Source: Botryosphaeria dothidea (Eukaryota; Ascomycota; Dothideomycetes; Botryosphaeriales; Botryosphaeriaceae). Taken from it: DNA of 64,000 nucleotides. The translations under genes and the position numbers were made by a program. The notes below the pieces were generated by a model. The model searched no databases, was not told the DNA's origin, and saw nothing but the letters and a program-made list of their open reading frames with translations. The DNA lies in contig WWBZ02000033.1 in NCBI GenBank assembly GCA_011503125.2, forward strand, positions 2,232,001 to 2,296,000. Direction: 5' to 3'. Every line of letters begins with the position of its first letter. The first letter of the stretch is position 1. Shown in pieces: positions 22,969 through 35,813 of this stretch.

Positions 22969-25900
22969 TCAAACGAAGTCGGCAGAGTACGAGAACCCAC
23001 GGAACTCCTCCTGCATCGCCTGCGAAAGCACTGCGAATCGCCATCAGTTACCAACCCACACTTTTGCGACTGCTCTGTCCACTTACCAGACTGCACCGGC
23101 GTAAGCACCGGCGTGACGCTCGTGAATTCTTGGTCGAAGTTGCTTGTGTCGGTTGCGTTCGAGATAGTCGGGATGAACGGCGCAGGGATCCGCTTGTGAT
23201 ACACGTCCTCCCAGTTGATGTTCCTGAAAAAGGCATGGCTCATAATCTCCTGCGCGTCTGTCGGGCCGCTGCCAAGACGGAGCTCCGGCTCCCTGGTGAG
23301 CAACTTCTGGAGAATCGAGACCGAGTCGCGTGGCATATGAATCGGGTAAAGCGGCTCATCTGCCAGAATCGCATCGTAGATTTCATCCTCATCCTCACCA
23401 CGGAAAGGCGACTGCTGAAGAAGCATCTGGTAAATGAGGACGCCGAACGCCCACCAATCAACCGCCCGGCCGTACTTCTTATCCAGGAGAATCTATCGAG
23501 TGTCAGTTATCTGAAGCCCAAGCTTCTGGAATTCCACTTACCTCGGGTGCCATGAACTCGGGAGTACCGCAGAAGGTGCTGGTTGTCGATCCGTACCACA
23601 TGTCCTCCTTGCAGAGACCATAGTCGGCAATCTTGATGTGACCGTCGAGGGTGAGAAGAATGTTGTCGAGCTTCAAATCACGGTAGATAACGCCGTTCTC
23701 ATGGAAGTACTTGAGCGCAAGGCAGACTTCGGCGGCGTAGAACTGGGCTCGCTTGGTTCCGAACTGACCACGCTGAATATGCAGCATCAGATCACCACCG
23801 CTGACGTACTCCATGACGAAATACACACGTGTTTCCGTCTGGAAACAAGCGTGCAAGTTCAGCAAGAAGGGGTGGCGCTCCTTGTTGGCGATCAAGAAGA
23901 CGCGCTTTTCAGACCTTGTGCTCTCCACTTCATCGTTTTCAATGATGAATTCCTTCTTTAAAACCTTGATGGCGTACAGCTGCTTGTTACTCTTCGTTTC
24001 CGCAAGCATGACCTTACCGAAATTACCCTTACCAAGGACAGCAAGGAAGTTAAAATGATCAAGACCTATGCGCCTGCCAGTGCCCTGGTAGTTGTGAGGA
24101 GGAAGCTCCTTCTTCTGATTGGGTGGCTGTACAGCGATAGGATTGTGCGGTTGGGCGGGAGGCGCCTGAGCCTGTGGTTGAGGAGGCAGCGGTTGAGTTG
24201 GCGGGGGCGCTGCTGGCTGCGAGAAGCCCTGCTGCTTCGGCGGCTGCTGGCTTGCGGTAGGCGGTTGTGGTGGCTGATTGTAAGGACCGACAGGGTACCC
24301 AATAACACCCGCGTAGTCGGCCGGGTTGTATGAGGATTGCTGAGGTGACTGAGATTGGGGCGACGCCGATTGTGGATACCCACCAGATGACCGAGAAGGA
24401 GAAGATGGCTGGTAGTCGGTCGATGATCTCTGATAATGTCCAGGACCCGGGGGGTTTTGACCCAGTGCAATAGCCGCGGCATTCGCGGCATCCGTCGAAG
24501 ACTGAGCGCGGGGAGCAGTTTGTGGCCGTTGCTGGGTCGGCGAGGATGGAGCTGCGTTGTAAGAAGTCCTAGCTGCCTGAGCACCTGCCTGGTAGGCCGA
24601 ATCCTTGCCGTAAGAAAGCCGCTCGGACTGCACTGAAGCGTGACCAGATGCATAGGAGTCTGTGGACTGTGGCGCTGGTCGCTGGCCAGTGCCGGTGCTT
24701 GGCCGCAGCGTCCTCGAGCTCATTGACGATATTGACGAGGTCTGACGCTTCTTGGTGTTCTTGATTTCGTACAGAATCTGGTTTGCGACCTCCATCGACA
24801 TACCACAGAAATCGGGGACAAAGTGAACGCACTGCGCGTGACACGTGGAGCCACATTCTACAACAGTCATTAGCTGGAAATGAATGGTCCCTCATACGGC
24901 AGTCCTTACCTGAGCACTTCCTGCACTGTTTCTTGCCAAACGGTAGTACATAACCACAGTGGCAGCACCAGTTGGCGCCCATATTGGCGAAGGGCTCGAA
25001 GCGGTGAGGAATACGGTGGTTGAGTTTGGCCTCGTCCGGATCCGTCTCCGCATTGGATTGGGTGATACACTTGGTGACCACCTTTTGGTAGCACTTCTTG
25101 TGGCAAGTGTATTTGCAGTCTGAACATTGCATGCCGGCCGCATACTTGAGGAAGTCGCCACAAAGAGCACACCGCATAATGTTGTAGAACTGCTGTTGGA
25201 CGAACTTGTGACCGTACTGTTCGTGGATCTCCTCTTTGCGCTGACGAATGGCACCCTTGCGGTTGAGACCGATATCGAAAGGCCGACGATCTTTGATTTG
25301 CTTGGCTGTGACACAGTCAGTTTGGCACATGCTTCGCTTTTGCACCAGAACTCACCGAAACTCATAGTAAGTTGAATGCGACCGACGGGTTCAAGGGCAA
25401 ACCACGCGTCGATATAAATCGGGCCAGTTTGTGGTTGAGGGCCGGCGCCCCCCGTGTCTTGGCCAGATCCGGCGCCGACCCCGCCAGGGCCGCTAGCAGC
25501 TTGCGCCTGTCCAGGCGGAGGCTGGAACTGCATCTCAGACTGACCGGCACCTCCCGCGCCCATCTTATCGGCTGAAACCCACATAGCACTCGAGCTGTTA
25601 AGTTCAGTCTCAATCCTCTTTCGTCTCATCTCCTCCGCAATGTCAGAAATGCGAATCCAAAGCATGCCAATTGGGAGCGGATGATCTCCAGTCCGGTCGT
25701 ACACCGTGAGCTCAATCTCGTTGGCTTTATCAATGTCGAATTCGTGAACTTCGTCCGTCCATCTGTCGTTTCTCGTAGCTTTCGTCCGTCCCTTGAAGAC
25801 GTCCTCAACCTTCATAATAACAAAAGTTTCCGGTCCACGACTAAAGCGGCCCGTAGCAGCGTGATCGACATCAGCTACTTGGTGGATTCGCAGAGTTAAA

Positions 25901-26771
25901 TGGCCGGTTAGCGGTTTCCTAGCGCTCGAAATGTTGAGGCTGTCATCTGTGGAGATTGTCTTAGCGTGGTCCAACTTGACACCGTCTGGGTCACTTACCA
26001 TCGGGGCCGTCCCCGCCCTCGATATCAACATGCAAATCCTCGTAGCGCTTGAGTGCTTGCTTGAGCAGTTGGATCTTCTGGTTGCTCTCGATCCTGCGGG
26101 CTTCGGCATCCGCTTTGCTCTTCCTATCACCCTCCATCTGGTAAAGACGCACCATCTTTTCAATGCCGTCTTTGTACTGCTTTTCTACGCTGAGCTTGAA
26201 CTCGAGTTGCGACAACATCAATTGGATCCGTGGTCCAAGATGTGGTGTGTCGTACTTGATCAAATCTATGCCAAATCAATATCCAAACATCCACATTTCA
26301 CCAAAGATTAGAAGACTTACCGAGCTTGCTGTAGTTTGGACGCTGGCGAGGCTGGCCGGGGCCAGGGGCAGCATATGGCGCCTTCGGGGGCATCAAGACC
26401 TGGCCGCCACTGAGCTGGCTGTAGCCTCCGGGCGGCGACTGGCCGTAGTTGCCGCCATCTGCATACTCGCCGGGAGCGTCCTTGGGCGGAGGGGGCAACG
26501 GGTTTCTCCTCTGCTCTGGCGAGGGCGGGCCGTTGCTGCCGGAGCCGAGGGAGAGATTCTCCATATCGGTGCCGACCCTCCGCATCTGCAGTTCCCGCGC
26601 GCGACCCTCGAGGTATTCGATGTTGCGGCGGCCCTCGCGGATCTGGCCATCGAGACGGGACAGCACGGCGGGGTTGTTTGTCGACTGGCGCATGGCATTG
26701 GCGGCATTCATCAGCGCCTTCTCGCGCTCGATCTTGCCGTAGACCGACTTGATAGCGTCGTCTTCGTTCAT
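22969..26771 (-). CDS. PKC1: Protein kinase C (PKC1/PkcA), cell-wall integrity kinase
   Basis: Serine/threonine kinase downstream of Rho1 and upstream of the cell-wall integrity MAPK cascade. 1162 aa in seven exons: 26771-26321, 26265-25999, 25946-25356, 25305-24910, 24857-23542, 23492-23087 and 23030-22969; introns 49-56 nt. Domains in order: two HR1 Rho-binding coiled coils (about residues 1-75 and 151-235), a C2-like domain (about 250-435), two C1 zinc domains (C1a 469-517 with CALCG and CHKKC; C1b 537-586 with CCHCG and CHAQC), a long Gln/Pro/Ser-rich linker, and a kinase from about 836 ([31 protein letters not shown]). The activation loop is [16 protein letters not shown]. The AGC tail has the TPVLTPVQS turn motif and the hydrophobic motif [10 protein letters not shown]. 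The intron inside C1b and the last intron restore family sequence exactly. Confidence 0.96.
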
Positions 26772-29700
26772 GGTGGCGGATGTGTCCCTGTCGGGGTGTG
26801 GGGTTAACGGACGAAGCTCTTAGGCGGCGCTATGCTGGCGGCGCGTACTGTTTAGCAGTGGTATGATGACGCGGTGACTAGCATGCGGAGCACTGGAGCG
26901 GGCGACGCGGTGTCGAGAGTCGGGCGTCGGTGCGGTGGACGCTTTTTGCGGTGGCGTCGAGGCTCGCACAGGGCGCTCTGGGCTCGTCAGGGTCTGGCTA
27001 GAGCGGTGGGCGCGGTGTTGGGGTGATGTCAGTTTGTCAACCCCAAAGCAGCCCGGGCGAGCTGAGCCACGCGGGAGCTTCGCTCGACTTTACTGCCTGA
27101 TTGGCGCCCGGCCGCCCGAGCGCGCGATGCGTTGTGTGGAAGCGGAAGTGTCGCAGAGCGGAGCCTCTGAGCGTGGATGCAGGCCTGCCGGCGGATGAGT
27201 GCGTCTGAGGGATGGAGGCGGTGGATTGCGAAGTTGAAATCGCTGAGGGGCGCTTCGCAGCGCCAGGCCAGTGGGGGGCGACGCTCGGCTTGGCATGGGG
27301 AGCGTGGCCTGCGCCAGCAACAACAAAAACACCACGGACAAGAAGCACCGCCGCCTGCTCTACCCGGCACTGGCCGCCAGAGCCGCCGCTGCCCCTATTT
27401 GCTGCAGCCCGCGCCCAACTGCCCGGCGCCCTTCGTACTCGCCCTGCCCGTCTGCTGCTGCTCTCCGCCGCCAGCGTCGAGCGCCGCGGACATGGCCTTG
27501 TTGGGCATCGTTACGCGTGCGCCCTCCTGATCGGCTCTGAGAAGGCGGCGCGCGTGCAGAGGCCGGCTGCTCGAAAAGGCCCAGCGCTGTCTCGCCAGCG
27601 GCCCGCAGCAGCCGAGTGGCAACAGGCAATGTCTCGTCAGACACGCGCCGCGCTGTGTTTACCTACCAGACCTATAGGGCTTATACTATGAGACTGTGTT
27701 GCACTCCTGAGACACGCGCCATTTCCTGGGAACGCAGGGTAACGGTCGCGGATGCTGTGTTTTGCAAAGTTACCTGCTACCTGCTGCTGCCCGTCCTGCG
27801 AGCGTGCTGGCAGCAAGACGGGCCTCGATGATGGGCTGCAGCGTCCACCGCTGATGAAGATCGACCTGCTGCGTCCACAACACGCGGCGACAAGACGTCC
27901 ATCATCTCTCGGGCAAGCAGCGCAGGCAAAGCAAACGTGTCCCGCAGCTGTGAAAGCGGAGGAGGAACTTACCGACGACAGCCGTGTCCCGCAACCGGCG
28001 CGATTTGCTTGCTCCGCGTCCGTGTTTCCATCTCCGATAGATCTCGCGCGACCTCGTCGCTTCCTCCAATGCTCACCCGAATGCACGGGACAGGGACAGA
28101 GTCAGCACAAGGAGAAGAAAGAAGTAACCTGTGCAGTCTTCTTGCTGGCGCCCTCGACAAGTTATGGTCCTGTCGCCTTATGTCGGCCTGAGCCGGATGC
28201 CAAAAATACACGCACGCGGCAACCGCAGCAAACAGTATGACAATGACTTGGTACTGCAAGGATGCTCCTCCGGTGCCTGAGTTTATCGGGTGCTGGCTCG
28301 GTGTTGTGACGTCCGTCCCCTCGCAACTCACCCCAGCATAGGCCGGCCGACGCAGCGCATATGCCTAACGATACCTGTTCTGGAAAGGGCTCCCACTCGA
28401 CAGTTCGATCGAGAGCGTCCACATGCCGAGGCGGGTGTGCCGTTAGGATTGGGAACGCCGTGCCCAGCTGTTTCGAAAATATAAACATGCGTGCAGCAGG
28501 ACGGAAGGGCAGCCAAATCAGTCAGAACACCAAGCATTGCCCCGAAACCGTCAGCCAGGCTGTGTGGAGGTGCAACTGCTGCGGGGCTAGCTATGCAGCT
28601 GGCGCCCCGATCCCGAGGTGGCATCCGGACGTGGAAATCTGGTGCGGCCTGATGAGAGCACAGGCGCACAGGCACCTAAGTCCAGCGCGTCAGCCAAGGC
28701 TAACGCCGGCTGCGGTATGCCGACGTCCACAAGCAGCAGGCTTCAGCCGCAAAGCGGCGTGGAGCTGGAGGAGTGGAGCAGGGCCGGGGAATCGAACGTC
28801 TTAACATCCGTTCCGGCCTCGTATCTGAGAAGGCAAGGTGATCACGGGGGACAGCCTCAGTGGCGCTCCATTCGCTTCCCTCGGGTCTTTCGCGAGAGCT
28901 GTCCATTTCGGGCCGGTGCTGCGAGGCTGCACTATTCCAAATTTTGCAGCGGGTCTGCTTCGGGACAGCCGCCAGGCACGACGACGCTGCGCTAACAAGG
29001 CACGCCCGCGGGCAGCAGGTGCACGCGGAGAGGCGGGTGGTGAGTGCGCGCCGAAGGGCTGTCGGGAGCGGCAGACGACGCTGCGACATGGGCGCAGCTC
29101 AGGGCGAGCTGATGGATCCCGTCGGCGGCGCCCCTCTCGCCAGGCGAAGGCCGCGAAGCCGAGCGGGACAATGCGGGCGTAGGGCTCGACACGGGAACCG
29201 CGGAAGGCGGCTTCTTACGATCTGCACTCCGGCCTGTCGGCAAAGGCTGCACCGGCGCGTGGATATTACAAAAGCCTACAGCTGCGCCGAACTCTCGTCC
29301 AGGACCCTTAACGCCCGCCAGCACTCGGAGACCCTGTTGAGCGCGCGACTCCCGCAGCAGGACTCCGGACTTGGTGCTGAGCATTCAGCCCAGCATCCCC
29401 CAATCGCCGCCCCCGAGCTTCTTCTCTGCTCCCTCCACGCACGCGACTGCCCTGCGCGGCCGCCTCTCCACAGCTCCGGTCCGGATACGTCAGCCCATTG
29501 GCCCCGATCTTCTTCCTTCTACCGCACCCTCTGCCCGCTGCCACTGCACTACTGCCCGCCTCGATTCCACCGCCAGGACTCTCACCGACCAGCAGCCGCG
29601 CGTGATCTCTCGCAGGTTGCGCCCTTTCAGCCGCCAAAATTAATCACTCAACGTCCATCTCGTCGCTGCTCTCCCCGGGCCCAGCAGCCAATTCCCCGAG

Positions 29701-29884
29701 CAGCAGGCCTACGGACAGCCCGCCCACTGCGCGTCTTCCGGCTTATCCGGCACCGAGTCAGACTGCTCCGGCCTTGCCAGTCTTCCCGACCGCCGCGCCG
29801 CAGCAACGTCCGCTGCCTCCAGTGCAGCCCCAGGACCAGCGCCCTGTCTCTGAGGCGGGCGCTCGGCGTTCGGAGCAGCCTCGC
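26772..29884. other. Divergent gene-poor region between PKC1 and a Zn2Cys6 regulator
   Basis: 3.1 kb holding both promoters. No gene could be supported; GC-rich open frames on both strands (longest 342 codons, plus strand, 28860-29888) lack domains. The sequence from about 29180 to 29884 contains no ATG on the plus strand and is pyrimidine-rich, so it is a likely long 5' leader for the regulator. A tRNA-like 12-mer near 28788 does not fold as a tRNA. Confidence 0.45.
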
Positions 29885-32800
29885 ATGAGGTCCTCCATCG
29901 CCTGCGCCCGCTGCAGAAGAAGCAAGGTCAAGTGTGTAAACAATGGCGTAGGCACCACCTGCAGGGCCTGCGAGACCACTGGCCGCGAATGCACCTATCC
30001 CTCGCCCGCTGCCGGTGCCGCCGGTGCAGTGGCCGTGGCCCGCCGCGAGAGTAGTAGTCAGTCTGGGCATCCCGTTCTGGATAGAGTCCCTGCTGGTGAG
30101 GTACGTTTCATTTCCGTAGTTAGAGCGCCTTTCTGTTCCTCTGTCCGTTGCGCTGCGTTTGGCTTTCCTTCTGTCTTGCTTGCATGTCACGCGTTGTCTC
30201 ATGATAATGCCGATGAGCCTCCACCTCATCAGGGTTGCGGACGTTCCTGTCTTTCAGTAGAACAGCTCCCTCGCAATTTAGACACTTTTGCTACGTTTCC
30301 GTCATGCTGTCGAAGTGATTGTCATGAAGTGCTTATTCGTTGTGACAGACTCCACGACGCCAACCTCGCCCAAAGAAGAGCTCCGCATCAATACCAGGCG
30401 CCTCTTCGTCGAACAGGGACAGCCCTCATGCCCTCGTGGACGCTCTAGACCCTACGATCCTGACACCCAAAATCTGGACCGAACTGGTAAGGAGTCCTCA
30501 TTCCTTAGCCATCTACAGCATCGCTAACCTTGTACAGTTTGACATCTTCCAAACACACTACTCGACCGACTTCCCGTTCCTGCACCCCCCTACTTTCCTG
30601 AAGCCGCTGCGACAATCGTCATTACAGTCTCCCAATGCCGGATTTGGCGACTCGGCCGGCGCCCCTCTCCCCGCCCTCTCCCCGCTTCTTCTTCTGGCCT
30701 TCCTGGCATTAACCTCTCGATTCCATTCCCAATTGGTCGCATACCATTCGCCTTCGACTTCGAAACAAAGCCCGCAAATTGCTGCTGAGTATTATGCATC
30801 TGCTTGTAGGAACCGCATCGCCGGCATGTATGGCGGCGATGCTGGCGTTCCCGATCTACAACGAATTCAGGCCATGCTGATGCTCGGACTGCATGAATGG
30901 GGGTCGTGCCAAGGATCAAAAGCGTGGGTGACTGTGGGAATCGCAATCCGTGGGGCTCAATTACTCGGTCTTCAATTCGAGGCTGATTTGGATGACATGC
31001 CATTGGCAAGGTCCACCGCCATGGTTGAAGAAGCACGGCACCTTGGCGTTAACCCACACCAGCGAGAGTCAGCGCTCAGTGGCAAGGGAGATGCTTTCAT
31101 CGAACAAGAGACCAGACGCCGGACCTTTTGGAGCTGTTTCATAATGGACCGGTACCTGAGCAGCGGGAAGTACCGACCGCAGATGCTCAACATTCAAGAC
31201 CTGCGGATTCAACTCCCCTGCAGCGAAAGAGCGTTCCTTTTCGGCGAGAATGTAAAGACGCTAATGCTCGGTGAGGAGGCCCACGATGTCGCTGGACGCG
31301 CTCAGATCCAGCATCAACGAAAGACTTCGGTCATGCTGGGCTCCAAGTCAGGATCGCCGAATGGAGGTACTCCAGTAAGCAGCGACCGCTCCCCTGTGAC
31401 AGGGACCGGACTTGGTCGAGACGATGATGAGGATGGCCGATGGGAGCTTGGGGCAGACGAGGGTATCCTTAGCCGCTACATCAAAGTCTTGGATCTCTAC
31501 GGGCGCATTGTCAAGTGGTCTTGCAGCGGGGGAAGAAGGTACAGGTCTTACGCTATCTCCGTCTTAGTGTTCATTGCTGACTATATATCAGACGCGAGCA
31601 ATATCCTCCTTGGGACGAGCGATCAACGTTCAGTATTCTGCAGCGGCTACATGGACGATTCAAAGATGGACTACCACGCGATATGACACTGACTACCGCC
31701 AACATATCCGCGCACATCACATCCAGAACATCGACACCATTTGTGCTGATGCATATTGTCCACCTTCTATCCGGCATGATTCTTCACCGCGAATACATCC
31801 CTTTCATCCCTCTCCGATCGCCAAAGCCACAAGGACCGCTCGACCCGCCTACGTTCTCACCCGAAGACTACTCTATGCCCGAGGGCTTCTGGGAGCATAG
31901 TGCGCGGGAACTTTTTAGGTCTGCAAGAGACGTCATCGACCTCCTCCGTATCTGTCAAGAATGGGGTGTGCTCGTCGAGACGCCAATGGTAGGCTTCGCT
32001 ACTTACACTGCTGCATTCACTGGTAGGTATTCGCTTAGTATGGGTCATTAGGGTCTCCAGCTAACAGGTCTAAGGTGTATACGCAATCAACTTTCCTTGG
32101 ATGGACCCACAAGGCTCTATGTGCAAGGGAACGCAAGCTCGAGACGCCGTCAGGTCGGAAACCGGCGATTCACCAGGCGCAGAGGCAGCACGCAAGGCTC
32201 TTGAAATCATCAGTCAGATGAGGAGGGCTCTGCACATGGCCGATGGCTGGTTCAGGACCTTGAAACGCACCCATCTCTACTTCATCCGTATCAAGAGAGA
32301 CTTCCGCCGTAATGCAAAGGCTATGGCCAGTCTATCATCGCCCGGTGCCGAGTCTTTGCGTAATCTTACGCTTCGGGAGGGTGGCGCTGGTGGGGGCTTG
32401 GAGGAGTATAAGTTGCTGGAGAAGTCGCTACGGGAGTTTGGCAGTCTATGGGATGAGAATGAAGACATGGAGATGCTGGATGCAGGAGATGGCGAGGAGA
32501 GGCGCCCCAAGACCGGCTCGTCAATACCGCCAGGCGAACCTATGGACACATCTAGCGCCCCTGACGCTATCCGACAAGAAAGGTGGAATGCGATCAACAC
32601 GGTCGCTGCTGCTGCATCTCAGCAACACGCGGCCAATGGGGCCACGACATACGGGCCGGGTGGCATTCCAATCTCGAACCCTTCGCCCGAACAGCCAAAG
32701 CCACCTCAATTACCGGGCCATTCACCGGTTCTCTCCCCGCCCGGCTCCGCATCCGCCGCGAGCAATACTCCCTACGACCGCCCCACAGGCTTCACACCCA

Positions 32801-33072
32801 TACAGCACCAGCAACACGCGCACGGCAGCGCAGCTGACCCGTATAGTACCCACCAGACTGCATACACCTCCGCTTCCTCGTTCTCGCCATCTTCGCAGGA
32901 GGCCTGGTTGGACAACTTGGACACGCGCTTCGGCGGCGACGACATCGCAGCCTTCGTCGCGGGCACCAACTGGGAAGATTGGGCTGCCATGGCGCAGCCA
33001 AGCGGCGAGCAGGGGGTCAGCGGGTGGCTGAGCGCCGTCTGGATGGGCGCACCCGCACCCGGCCGATCATGA
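29885..33072 (+). CDS. Zn(II)2Cys6 transcription factor with fungal_trans domain
   Basis: Nuclear regulator of 927 aa. Five exons: 29885-30100, 30349-30486, 30538-31538, 31592-32022 and 32075-33072. The zinc cluster lies at the very N-terminus: Cys7, 10, 17, 26, 29 and 36, with basic RRSKVKC. A Pro/Ser linker precedes the middle homology region: FQTHYSTDFPFLHPPTF, IQAMLMLGLHEWG, WVTVGIAIRGAQLLGL, and RRRTFWSCFIMDRYLSSG, the hallmark of this domain. A second conserved part has RDVIDLLRICQEWGVLVETP and VYAINFPWMDPQ. The tail is disordered and Pro/Ser/Gln-rich, with NWEDWAAM near the end, a possible acidic/aromatic activation motif. Intron 1 (248 nt) is much longer than its others (51-53 nt). 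The start is the first ATG after about 700 nt, though the frame is open further upstream. Pathway unknown. Confidence 0.83.
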
Positions 33073-34481
33073 CGGGATCGTCACATTCCGTTCCTCCAAC
33101 GTCGATGTACACCCACCCTTACCGCTTAGGGGATGCCTCCGCCGAATGAAATACTCATGATCTCACCATTCTTCGCTACGCCGCACCCCGCTTTCTCGCG
33201 TTCACATGGCTCGTTACTTGGTCCTCTTTGGGAGGGCCTTGCTTTTGTTTTCTCGCACGGACATTTTCCCATCGGAGTCAAGACAGGGGGAGATCAATCA
33301 AAAAATTCGTTTTTTTCGTCGCTGCATATGTCATTTCCCCCACGCGGTCAGGAGGGGGAAACAAACCATCGTTTCATTTTTGTTGTGCTTGCTCGACCGT
33401 TTTAGCGGTGCATCTATGCGTCTCATGTCCCATTTCTCGTTCGTTATGGAAGGATAAGGCTTTTAATGGGCTTGGGGCGTGCACGCATGCTCAGGGCGTG
33501 TCTTCTTTGCTTGGATTCTTGCTTATACATATCTTTGGTGTGAGTTTTTTGGGTTCTCACTATATCCCTTCGCTTTTTCTTACATGGACTGTTGTGGGGC
33601 ATACATTGGGGTGCAGTAAAGGCAATGGAGAGAGGAGAGAGAGATAGGCGTGTGCTTGTGTTGTGTTGTTGCTATGTGTGCGTTATGAACCTGCTTCTGT
33701 TGATATTGCAATATCGCGATGCTTGCTCATCGCTATTATTTCTCTTCTGTGAACGCTTGTCTTCTCCTCGTCGGGTTCGGGGTTGGTTGGGCCGGGGGCG
33801 ATTTGAGACGGGAATACAAAAGCAATGGAGCTTTCTTCTCTTCCCTCTACTTTTCCATCTCCCTCTATCTCTCTCGTTTCTTTGCTCTGCCGCTTTTTCT
33901 TCTTCTCGTCTCATGGGAAGATGTTGTCCGGATGCCTTGTTTCATTGTGCGGTACCTGTACACAAAAAGAGGGGAAATGCGTATTGTCTACATGAGTTTA
34001 TCTTCTACGTCAAGAGTGGGAAAAGCGAGGGCTTCGTCGTTCGTCTAGTGGAGTTCTGTGCGCGTATCGGAGGTAGTGATTTATTTGTGTCTCATCTCAT
34101 CAGTACGAAATCGCTGAACACAAATGCGTGTTTCTCAAGCAAAAGCGTGAAGGGGTGAATGGGTATGTGGATGGAGAAGGACTTAGAACAATGGTCAGCC
34201 GAGCCCAAAACAACACCGACTTGGATAGGCAATACTTCGACGGACTAAGAGATCACACGATGCATCAGCACATGGACAGACCTCAAGGGTGCAGAAGATT
34301 GTATTTCAGAGGTGCTGATAGGGAACATGGGGAAATAAAGGAAAAAGGAAACAAGCTATCTATGCATGCCAGCAGCTGGCTCTGCAGGACACTGACAGGA
34401 ACGCTCAATCAATCCACCCCAACCTCCCAATATCTCTACAGGACAAAGTAACAATAGCACCGCGGCTAATCCGAGTAGTAA
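33073..34481. other. Intergenic region, no gene seen
   Basis: 1.4 kb between two convergent genes. The sequence is T-rich with short frames only, consistent with 3' untranslated and terminator sequence of the regulator. No domain, repeat array or RNA gene was recognised. Confidence 0.5.
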
Positions 34482-35813
34482 TCAAGCCCTCCTGACAAAC
34501 CCTTCCTGATCAGGAAGAGCTTCGCTTCCCGTAGCAACTGCCTCCCTCCTGTTAACGGTGAACAAGGCTGCCGCCCTCCTAGCGCTGCGTTCGTCATCAT
34601 CATCAGCAACACCATCAACTTGCTGCGGTGCCTGCTCAGCAGGTGCTTGTGACGACTCGTTGCCCCAATCTTTCTGGCTTTCTTGATTCCGGCGCTTCTT
34701 TTGCAAGCACTTCACAACCAAAACAGCGATGACCAGCAACAAGGCCAGCAGGATGAACACGCCGATCAAAGCCCATTTTGTGATATCTTCGTTCCTCTGC
34801 ACGCGTTGACAGTGGTCCCAGCAACTTTCAAAATTGTAACACTCGATGTGGCCCTTGTTGGGATCCTTCTTGTCGCCACCCCTGGGTTTCTGGTTCTGAA
34901 ACAGCCATGCCTTCTCGGCGGGAGACCAGCCGGTAGGATCATCGGAGTCGCAGAGGGGATTGGTCGGGGTCATCCATGCGGTGGCAGTCGGTCCGCCTCC
35001 AACGGGGACTTTTGAGTAGTGGGCATCGGACTTAGTGGGCTCGCACTGCGTGAACGTCATGATCATCCTAGGCGGGTACGAGAACGGGGCGAAGGCTTCG
35101 ATAGAAGTCAAAGTTGTTGTCTTTGTTGCCTTCGAGGACGCCTTGCTCTTGCCTGGGATCGGAGGGGGGGTTGTCCATGAGAAGGTGGTGTCGGCCGACC
35201 TCATGAGTTCGGAGATTTGTGTTGACCGCGGGACGTGATTGCCGTCGGCATCACCCCAGCGCGGCAACGACCAGGTAAGCGCGGCCTTGGCCAGTGTGCC
35301 GTTCTGCAACCATGTCACAGGCGGCAGCTTCTTTGGCGTGAGGTAACGTCTCATGCACTTGTTTTTGCAGACCTCGCCATGGCCACGGCGATTCGGGCCC
35401 TCGACACAGACGTTTGGACTTTCCGCGGGGCTATGGGAAAGCAGTCAAAGTCAGCGTCGTGGATGATGCTTCAACAGCTGGAAGATGAAGGGCGAGAGGG
35501 CGTGGGAATTGATTGAGCGCTCTTTGCAGACTTACTACCACATCGTTTTGGTCTTGGGTTTATCTGCGGTCGTAACGTTCTTTGTAACGGAGTAAGGACG
35601 CGAAGGCAAAGACGCCAAAGCTGTGACCGTCGTAGTCTTAGTCTTGGTCTCGACAACAGAGACGTAGTACGACCGAGGGGCCGCCGTTGAAGAAGAATCC
35701 GAATCGACGCTGAGCCTCTTGTGGCCAGCGGTGTGAGGTGTTCCGGGAAAATGCATCCAGGGAACAGCCGCTGCGAAGATGGTGTAGACAAGGAGAACGG
35801 CCAGAAGCTCCAT
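34482..35813 (-). CDS. Single-pass type I membrane protein, function unknown
   Basis: 408 aa in two exons (35813-35536 and 35430-34482; 105-nt intron, GTAAGT to CATAG). The N-terminus MELLAVLLVYTIFAAAVPW is a signal peptide. The ectodomain is Ser/Thr-rich at first (VSVVETKTKTTTVTALAS), then has several cysteines (CVEGP, CKNKCMRRYL, CEPTKSD, CYNFESCWDHC) that could form disulphides. One transmembrane helix, WALIGVFILLALLLVIAVLV, lies at about residues 312-332. It is followed by a basic stop-transfer patch (CLQKKRRNQE) and a cytosolic tail of about 70 residues. Signal peptide, extracellular part, one helix and a charged tail suggest a cell-surface or secretory-pathway receptor-like protein, but I recognise no family. 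Confidence 0.78.

Noticed and set aside
28781..28850. tRNA-like GGGGAATCGAAC (minus-strand T-loop look-alike)
   Set aside because: The T-stem does not pair, and no matching acceptor stem, D-arm or anticodon arm could be folded.
28860..29888. 342-codon plus-strand open frame ahead of the second Zn2Cys6 gene
   Set aside because: No domain, Arg/Pro-rich; overlaps the likely leader and the start of the regulator in another frame.
30101..30348. Continuation of the regulator reading frame through the 248-nt stretch
   Set aside because: Reading on gives an unrelated peptide and a stop; GTACGT donor and GACAG acceptor join PAGE to TPRRQ in phase, so it is intron 1.
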